Below, piece after piece: positions 57,497 through 64,000 of a DNA stretch of 64,000 nt. Below the pieces are notes generated by a model. It did no database searches, was not told the DNA's origin, and saw nothing but the letters and a program-made list of their open reading frames with translations. The translations under genes were made by a program, and so were the position numbers. How positions within the stretch are numbered: position 1 is the first letter of the stretch; each line of letters opens with the position of its first letter. The stretch comes from Mesostigma viride (lineage: Eukaryota; Streptophyta; Mesostigmatophyceae; Mesostigmatales; Mesostigmataceae): positions 4,502,131-4,566,130 of the forward strand of contig RPFO01000079.1 in assembly GCA_009746045.1 (NCBI GenBank), written 5' to 3'.

Positions 57497-58045
57497 GGCG
57501 TCCCCAACATCTACTGCTCCAACCTAGGGCCATTGCTGGTACTTTTGACGTCATGAAAGCAGCGTTTTGGACTAGTGGAATATGATTTTACAGCATAAAA
57601 AGTCCATTTTATCATGAATGAACATGGCCAACAACCCCAAGTGCCCCTAAATTTCTCAATATTTGTAGAGAAATGCTACTTCTCATAATTAAAACCTGCA
57701 CAAATGCACAATTTGGGGCATGCATGTGAAAGTTTGAAGTACAATGAGGTTTTACATTTTTCAATTATTAATGGTATCTCATTCTTCAATCAATCAATTT
57801 GCAATCGTCCAAACAATTTATTCATTTCATACATGTCCGAATATGTTGAAAGAACACATGCAAGTGCTCAATCAGCGTGGACCCCCTTGGACGCGCCCCA
57901 CCATATATACATTGGACACGTCACCCCAACTACTAAACTGCCCAAAGTCACGGTAACTGATCCAACTACTATGTACATCTGCATTTCTCCACGTTGCGGT
58001 GGGCAATTACGTGCAAAACGCGATTTCGTGCAAAGTCCTCGCCCA
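57497..58045. other. no gene recognised
   Basis: AT-rich sequence between the retrotransposon and the stop codon of the next gene. Short frames without motifs. Confidence 0.4.
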
Positions 58046-61000
58046 TCATCGCTTGCCAGGTCGATATGAAGGAATGTTGTCCCAGCTGGCGCCTTCCTTC
58101 AGGAGAGTAACATGTTCTCTAGCGAACTTCAGAGGGAAACGAAACTTTTGCTCGCACTCATTACTCCAACCGAGGTCGTGCCCTTCATCAAACCATCTGA
58201 ACACCACCTTCTCCCTCTCTTTGCCCAGGAGGGTGCCAAAGAGCGGAAAATCTTCCTTCTTGGGGTACTTGTGCTCCCAGTTTATGCACACGTCGTCTAC
58301 CCATTTCGAACTCCAACCTCCGCGACTCAGTTTCGCGCCATCCATAAAGCGCATCCGGACGTCCGGCCGAACGTCCCTGATTCGGTTTTCGGCCGTCGCA
58401 TCTCTGCCCTGACCACCACCCTTCTGCGGCTGTGCAGGTTCGTCGGCACCCTCCGTCTCCTGCCCCGCCCCTCGCCTGCCCCCTCCCCGACGTTTTGCCT
58501 TCTGCCCCTGCGCAGCCGCCGCCTCTGCCATCAACTCTTCGTACGTTTTTTCTGGCTGACCGCACGGTAAGGCTGGTGCGTGAGTTGGTGCGTTGGGTGG
58601 GAGCTCGTCCCCTCCCGCCCCCGGTTGTGCAACTGGTTCGCCGACCGCGGCCTGGCCAACAACACGGCCGGCCTCTCTGGACACAGTCCCAGACGCGGAT
58701 CCACGGGGAAACCGAACTGGAGTTTCTTCTTCGCCTTTCCCTGCACGTAAGCACATGCCAATTAACATGAATACGGAAGGGTCGTGTGAGAAATCAATGA
58801 AGCCATGGACTGATGCAAAAAAACTTATGTAGAAATATATATTAAGGTACTTATTAAACTCGTTTATTGAAAATGAAATTTACCGGCCGAATGTACCGTT
58901 GGAGCGTGGAAGGGCATCCTTGGTCGATCGAAGATATCCGTAAATGTTAACGGTGCGGTCGATGTCCCTGGCGGCGCCTCAACATCGACCACCTCAGTCG
59001 GGCGCATCAATCCGGCAAACGCCGGCCCTCCACCTGAGACTTTCGGCGGACCCTCCACGTTACGAGCCTCCAATACCCTCTTCTGCAGTGGGGTGCTCGC
59101 AACAAAATCCGTGTCAGCCGACGGCTCCGGATCGTCATCCTCATTCAGCAGTATCGTGTTCGGGCATTGCTCCATCCCCGTCGAGCGGGGGGGCAAAGTC
59201 ATCACAACCGTCCTTCCTGACGACGGTACGGGATCGTCACCCAGACCCAAAGAAACCGAGGCGAGGGCGGGGGTCCCCTCAACCGGGGGTCCCCATGAAT
59301 CCTGACGAGGCCTCATTCCCATCTGTGGACACGACCGCCTCCCGTAAATCGGGAACGCCCGCCGGCGCTACCAGTAACAGGCCGCGAGCCTGCTTCCTGC
59401 TGGCGATCCCCTCCTCATCACAGATACGCCCGCCGGCGTTTCCAGTAACACGCTGCGAGCCTCCTTCCTGCTGGCGATCCCCCTCCTCATCACAGATACG
59501 CCCGCCGGCGTTTCCAGTAACAGGCCGCGAGCCTCCTTCCTGCTGGCGATCCCCCTCCTCATCACAGATACGCCCGCCGGCGTTTCCAGTAACAGGCCTC
59601 GAGCCTCCCTCCCGCTGGCGATCCCCCTCCTCGTCACAGATACGCCCGCCGGCGTTTCCAACGACAGGCCTCGAGTCTCCTTCACCAGCACGCTGGCGCT
59701 TACCTCCCCCCCTGTTGTCTTCATCCCCCCCCATTGTCTCATCACGCAAGCCTCCATCACCCCGACTGCGCTTTTTCCCTCCCCTTCCATCTCCTCCCCC
59801 GTCCCTCTCCCCCCTCCCCCCTCCTCCCATCTCCCCATCCCCATCCCCTTTCTCCCCCTCCGCCTGCCCCTCACCCATCCCGGGCGGGTGCCCCTCAGCA
59901 ATATCCTCCTCCTCGTCCTCCTCGTCCTCCTCGTCCTCCTCGTCCTCCTCGTCCTCCTCCTCCTCCTCATCCTCCTCCTCCTCATCCTCCTCCTTCTCAT
60001 CCTCATCCGCCTCCCCCTCTTCCCCCTTCTCCGAATCATCATCCTCATCAGACGAAGAATCGTCGTCGGAAAAGTATTTGAGGCCTTCCCACCCATCTTC
60101 AACAAGCCAATATTTGATAAGGCGGACCAGGCGCTTCCACCGGCGGATATGGGCGGGCTCCCCGAACACCAGCAGAACTCTGCAGGGTCCCCTAAAAAGG
60201 GCGTTGGTCATCTTGTCAACCACATCCCACACGACCGGGCTCAAATGCGAGGAGGGTTTGGGAATGTTGCTCTCCTCCGGAATGCAGTCTGCGTCCCACT
60301 TGCGCAGGTTCCTCCACTTCTCGTTGCTGTCAGCTGCCAGGTCCAGCACAGCAAACGCCTGGTCCTCCAGCGACCGAGGAATTTTGTAATTCCCCGCGCA
60401 CAACTCGTCCACCACCTTCGTCACCACCAGATCCTTTCTTTTTTCGTTTTCCTTCCATGTCATTGTCCTGTATGCGATCCAGTCGGATCCCATCCTCACC
60501 CCCTTCCAATCGCTGTAGGCTTCCAACCTTTCCTTCCACCCCTTCTTGGCCTTGGTAGTCCCCTCCTCCGCCGCCTCCTCGACCTCCTTCTCGACCTCCG
60601 CCGCCGCCTCCTGTGGCACACCCAGCAGATGTTTGGTCTTCACCCCCAAATCGTCATACAAATGACGGGGGTGGGAAGCGAGCAGCCCTCTCGGGAACTT
60701 CCAGTCCTTCTGGTCGACCACTTTCCTTTTAGCCGGCGGAAGGTCCCTCAGCGTGAGAATGATCGCCCTCATGGCCGTGACGACCACCCGCCAAAAGTCT
60801 CTGGTCAGGCGGCAGTCGGCGATGAACTTGTCGAGGTCCGTGGCGAAGGTGCCCTTCAGCTTCACGCCAAACACGTGCTCCCTCACCAATACGGGGTCGA
60901 AAGTCCCGTTTAGTTGTTTGCAAGCGGCCATCAGCTCGGGGTTCTCCAGGAACTTGATGTGGGCGAATTGCTTTGCCGCCTCTATCAAATTCTTGGCGAC

Positions 61001-63947
61001 TTCCATTATTTTTATCAGGTTGCTGGGAGGGGCCTCACAGGACATGATCGGCGCTTGGATCAGGCTGTCGAAGTACTGGAAACTCGCAAGTTCCCGATGC
61101 GCGGTGAAAATGGACAGTTCGTGCGCCTTGTCTTTAGGGCGCGTGTCAAGGAAGTCTTGCCGAGCCGCGATATCCTGTGCGATCGCCGGCTTGCCGTCGA
61201 CAGCGGGCTTCAAAGGGTCCTCACACCAGAACAGCCAGCGCTGCATGAAGTTCTTCTGGTCCGGCCCCCACTTGTCCGTCTCTTCAGCCCCTCCTGCCTT
61301 GTCGCCTGCGCCGTCCCCTTCGGCCTTGGCTTGCTCTCCTTTCTGCCAAAAGGGCTTCACAATCGCCCAGATCTTGCCGTACAGAGGAGTTGGGAGAGAC
61401 ACGCCCTTCCCTCTCTTGACGGGTCCATATGCCTGGTAGGCCCGGTGCACATCCCCCAGCGCTGAGCCCCACGTTGCCTTGGCTTGGGCTGTGTCCTCGG
61501 CGTTCATGGCGTTCCCGAGCTGCCTGACAACTTCGATCATCTTGCCGACTTGTTCGGTAACCTGCATCCCCGTAGGGCAACAACGCGCAGAGACACATCG
61601 ACAGTCCTCCCAAATAAGCACAACTCAACTGAGAACAAGAATACGACTGACAGAAACGCCGGCGGTCGCATCTTGACCAAAATATGGCATGCTAAGGTGG
61701 AACATGAAAACCCCTTATAGAAACGCCGGCGGTCGCATCTTGACCGAACTAATGGCATACTGAAATTAACACAAGAAAACCACTTATAGAAACGCCGGCG
61801 GTCGCAACCTGGCTTACCTTCTGTTCACGGATCTGCCACCAGGTCGGCAGGATGGTCTCACCCTTGAGCATCTGCACGTCCACCCCCCCGAAATTCGTCC
61901 AATCAGTTGCCCACTCCTCCAGCTTCGCCGCGGCCACGGTCTTCGTGACCTCCTGCTCCTTCCCTCCCCGCGCAACGACCCTGAGCTTTTCCGCCTTCAT
62001 GAAACCATTCAGCATTGCCTGGTACCACACAGATCTTTGGTCCACCGTCATATTGTCGGTGACCAGTTCGAATTTCACCGATTTGATGAGTGTGGTAAAG
62101 TGGTTCCCGTCCAGCACGAGAAAGCCGCAAATGGCTGGCGGCAACGGTGGCTTCTTCTCGAATGGAGCCATCTCCCAGGCGGACTTGCACAAACTGTCCA
62201 AAAGCGCGGCCTTTCTCACGTCCACGGGCTTAAGATCGTCCAGCAAATCGGCCCGTCCTGTCAGAACCGCGGTGGAAGCAGCTTCGGCCATTCCCTTGGC
62301 CGAGCTCGTTCGCAGGTAGATATCAATTTCTTCGTCAGTCATTGCGCGAGCGTAGCCAGCCTTCATTGTCCGTGCCCCCCCATCTCCCCGAAGAGTTGCG
62401 CGAGCTGACGCTGGGTGCCTTCCTTTTTCATCCAGTCATGAAAAGTGTTGGGGCACCGGTCAGCCAAAAACTGGAACGAGTACCGCCACACAGGAATCAC
62501 CAGCTTGTCGTGGCCGTAGTCGGACTCCGAGTTTGCAAAAATGGTGGCGTTCTGCTCGGCTCTAGACAGATGCAAGTCTCGTGCGAGGAGCTTCTGAGGC
62601 CCCACGAACAGGTTCCTTGTCCACACCCGATTTCGATGCACCAAGGCTTTGGACATCTCATCGAGGTCCCGAGGCTGAACGGCAAGCTGCTTCCGTAACC
62701 GTTTGCCCTTCGCGATCTCATCGTTCACATCCAGGATGTCATCATCATCCTGCGACACCGGGGACTTCTCCCATTTCTCAAGCAGAGACACGGGAGCATC
62801 CGCAACCTCCACCTTTCCTTTCCCCTTTCCCTTCAGCGCCTTCCCCTTGTAGGTCGCAAGTGCTTCGGAGAGTCCCTTCTGGTGTTCGTCGACGGCAGCA
62901 GTCCACGTACTATCTATTTTCATGTTCTCGCGGCGCGCGTGCTGGTCGAGGCTGATTGAGTACAGGATGGCCGCGTGGGTCGCCCTCTCGGCCTGCACGT
63001 ACTGCAGTGATGCGAAAAAATCAGGAAAGCATAACCAAAAGGAATAAAGTAAATGTCGATTGAGAAACGCCGGCCGTCGCAACCTACATGAAACCTGAAC
63101 CTCAACATCAAAGCCCCCCTCACAACAGAGGTATACTTACCTCGTTCCCCTTAACAATGATATGAAAAAATCAGGAAAGCATAACCGAAAGGAATAAAGT
63201 AAATGTCACACTTGAGAAACGCCGGCCGTCGCAACCTAGATGAAACCTAAACCTCAAGATCAGAGCCCCCCTCACAACAGAGGTACACTTGGCTCATTTC
63301 CCTCAACGATGCGAAATCAGGAAAGGAAGTAAGTGTTAGTCAAAAGGAAGTAAGTGTCACACTTAAGAAACGCCGGCCGTCGCAACCTACATGAAACGTG
63401 GACCTCAAGAACAAAGCCCCCCTCACAACAGAGGTAGACTTACCTCATTCCCCTCAACCGCTGCTGCTTCAGCCGCTTTCTTCGACCCCTTCGCGATCTT
63501 CGGAGACTTGTCCTGGCGGGCATCGTGTTCCTTCAACATCTTGATCAGAGTCTTGGCGTCCTTCTCCGTCACCGTCAACAGTTTACACTTCCTCTCCTTC
63601 CCTTTGCCCTCGAACAGGTTCTCCTGCATCCACTTTATCAAGGCCTTGGCGCTCGGGATTTCCTCAGGCTGTGTGGCGCCATCGGGCCGGCACGCATTCT
63701 TCACGATCAACTCAGCGACTTGATGGAATCATCATCTGGTTCCGTACCTCAGGTGGGGCTTTTCCGTTCTCACCTCGGCCACAACCCACTTTGCCAACTT
63801 CTTCAGTTGATAAGCATCCGCTTGCTCCTTAAAGCGTGTCATTTTCGCAGTATCGCCGTCGCTTCCACCCGCGCCCTCTGACACAGGCTCACCGACAGCG
63901 ATAGCCCCCTCTCCCTGGAGATTTGCCCCACCCTGACGACCGGCTTC
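58046..63947 (-). CDS. large multi-exon gene, unknown function (5' partial)
   Basis: Exons in transcript order: 63947-63774, about 63720-63444, 63000-61818, 61561-59372, 59322-58884, 58740-58046; about 1650 codons visible. Clear junctions are CTTGCAG|GAAGCC, AATGAG|GTAAGT, CACTGCAG|TACGTG, CAGAAG|GTAAGC, GATGCAG|GTTACC, GCCG|GTAAAT and ACGTGCAG|GGAAAG; phases agree for the last four exons. The 63774/63720 junction is unresolved and exon 3 needs one extra G in a G7 run (62375-62381). Features: KGKGKGK near the start of exon 3, a long Asp/Glu tract (about 59900-60060), a 24-residue repeat (about 59355-59690) and a basic PAQ-rich last exon. No family recognised. It may be a host gene or belong to an element. 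Confidence 0.5.
59350..59690 (-). repeat. 72-bp coding minisatellite
   Basis: About five units encoding NAGGRICDEEGDRQQEGG plus SRPVTG. 72 bp keeps the frame. Each unit contains GAAACGCCGGCGGGCG on the coding strand; the last unit has GTAGCG in place of GAAACG, forming the proposed splice donor at 59371. Confidence 0.85.
59902..60065 (-). repeat. acidic-tract trinucleotide repeat
   Basis: TCC/CTC/GTC runs on the plus strand encode a Glu/Asp-only tract followed by SDEDDDSEKG upstream in the protein. Typical of chaperone-like or chromatin proteins, but not diagnostic. Confidence 0.8.
61640..61817 (+). repeat. intronic ~68-bp tandem repeat
   Basis: Three units in the 256-bp intron (61562-61817), each with GAAACGCCGGCGGTCGCA and a variable AT-rich part containing ATGGCAT and AAAACC. 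Confidence 0.85.
63001..63443 (+). repeat. intron made of three ~145-bp tandem units
   Basis: Each unit holds GAGAAACGCCGGCCGTCGCA or close to it, TCAGGAAAG and CCTCACAACAGAGGTA. On the gene strand each unit begins with a copy of the exon end and splice donor: GAGGTAAGT (functional, 63444), GAGCCAAGT (lost, about 63293) and GAGGTAAGT (about 63142). Confidence 0.85.
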
Positions 63948-64000
63948 CTGCAAGAACATTATCAACGGAAGATTTTTAATGTAAGAAAAAGTGTAAAGAA

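Noticed and set aside
58112-61465. Plus-strand frames in the 58-61.5 kb region (up to 481 aa)
   Set aside because: They are shadows of the minus-strand exons; Ser/Pro/Leu runs mirror the acidic tract and minisatellite.

Overview
The window is eukaryotic nuclear DNA dominated by nested transposable elements. Evidence: GT-AG introns in most coding stretches, LTR and non-LTR retrotransposons, a tRNA-derived SINE, DNA transposons with clean target-site duplications, and kilobase-scale tetranucleotide arrays. Nothing looks bacterial (no operons, no ribosome-binding sites). The lineage cannot be fixed from the sequence alone; the tyrosine-recombinase fragment and the mix of element types would suit an alga or another microbial eukaryote, but this is a guess. 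No rRNA, convincing tRNA gene or CRISPR array was found.

Layout. 0.5-2.3 kb: an ORF1-only, LINE-like retroposon (minus strand). 3.4-6 kb: a SINE, then a decayed LINE reverse transcriptase and a second copy of its palm region. 6-16.6 kb: long (TTCA)n arrays, one split by a 493-bp MITE and one by a 4.4-kb CACTA-like element, plus a tyrosine-recombinase exon and an inverted second MITE copy.

17.2-43.8 kb is the core. Two 11-kb CACTA-type elements (17182-28182 and 31910-43753) lie in opposite orientation, each with 56-bp terminal inverted repeats and its own 2-bp target duplication. They enclose a 3.7-kb spacer holding the rest of the ORF1 retroposon that the first element split and a 1.7-kb TTAA-flanked element. 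They look like a giant palindrome but are best read as two insertions of one family. They differ by a 974-bp hAT-type insertion, a 280-bp SINE insertion and repeat-array lengths, all of which postdate their common ancestor. Each carries a spliced BED-finger-like gene and a Lys/Gly-rich ORF on one strand.

45-46.5 kb: a LINE 3' fragment and another ORF1 retroposon. 48.05-57.5 kb: a copia-like LTR retrotransposon with an extra ORF before gag, a piggyBac-like TTAA element inside gag, and the unusual pol order integrase, protease-like, reverse transcriptase, RNase H. 58-63.95 kb: a large multi-exon minus-strand gene of unknown function with a coding minisatellite and introns built of tandem repeats; its 5' end lies outside the window.

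The expressible genes are mostly element-borne. The best host-gene candidate is the unknown gene at 58-64 kb, although it could also belong to an element. Several frameshifts sit in short G homopolymers and may be assembly errors.
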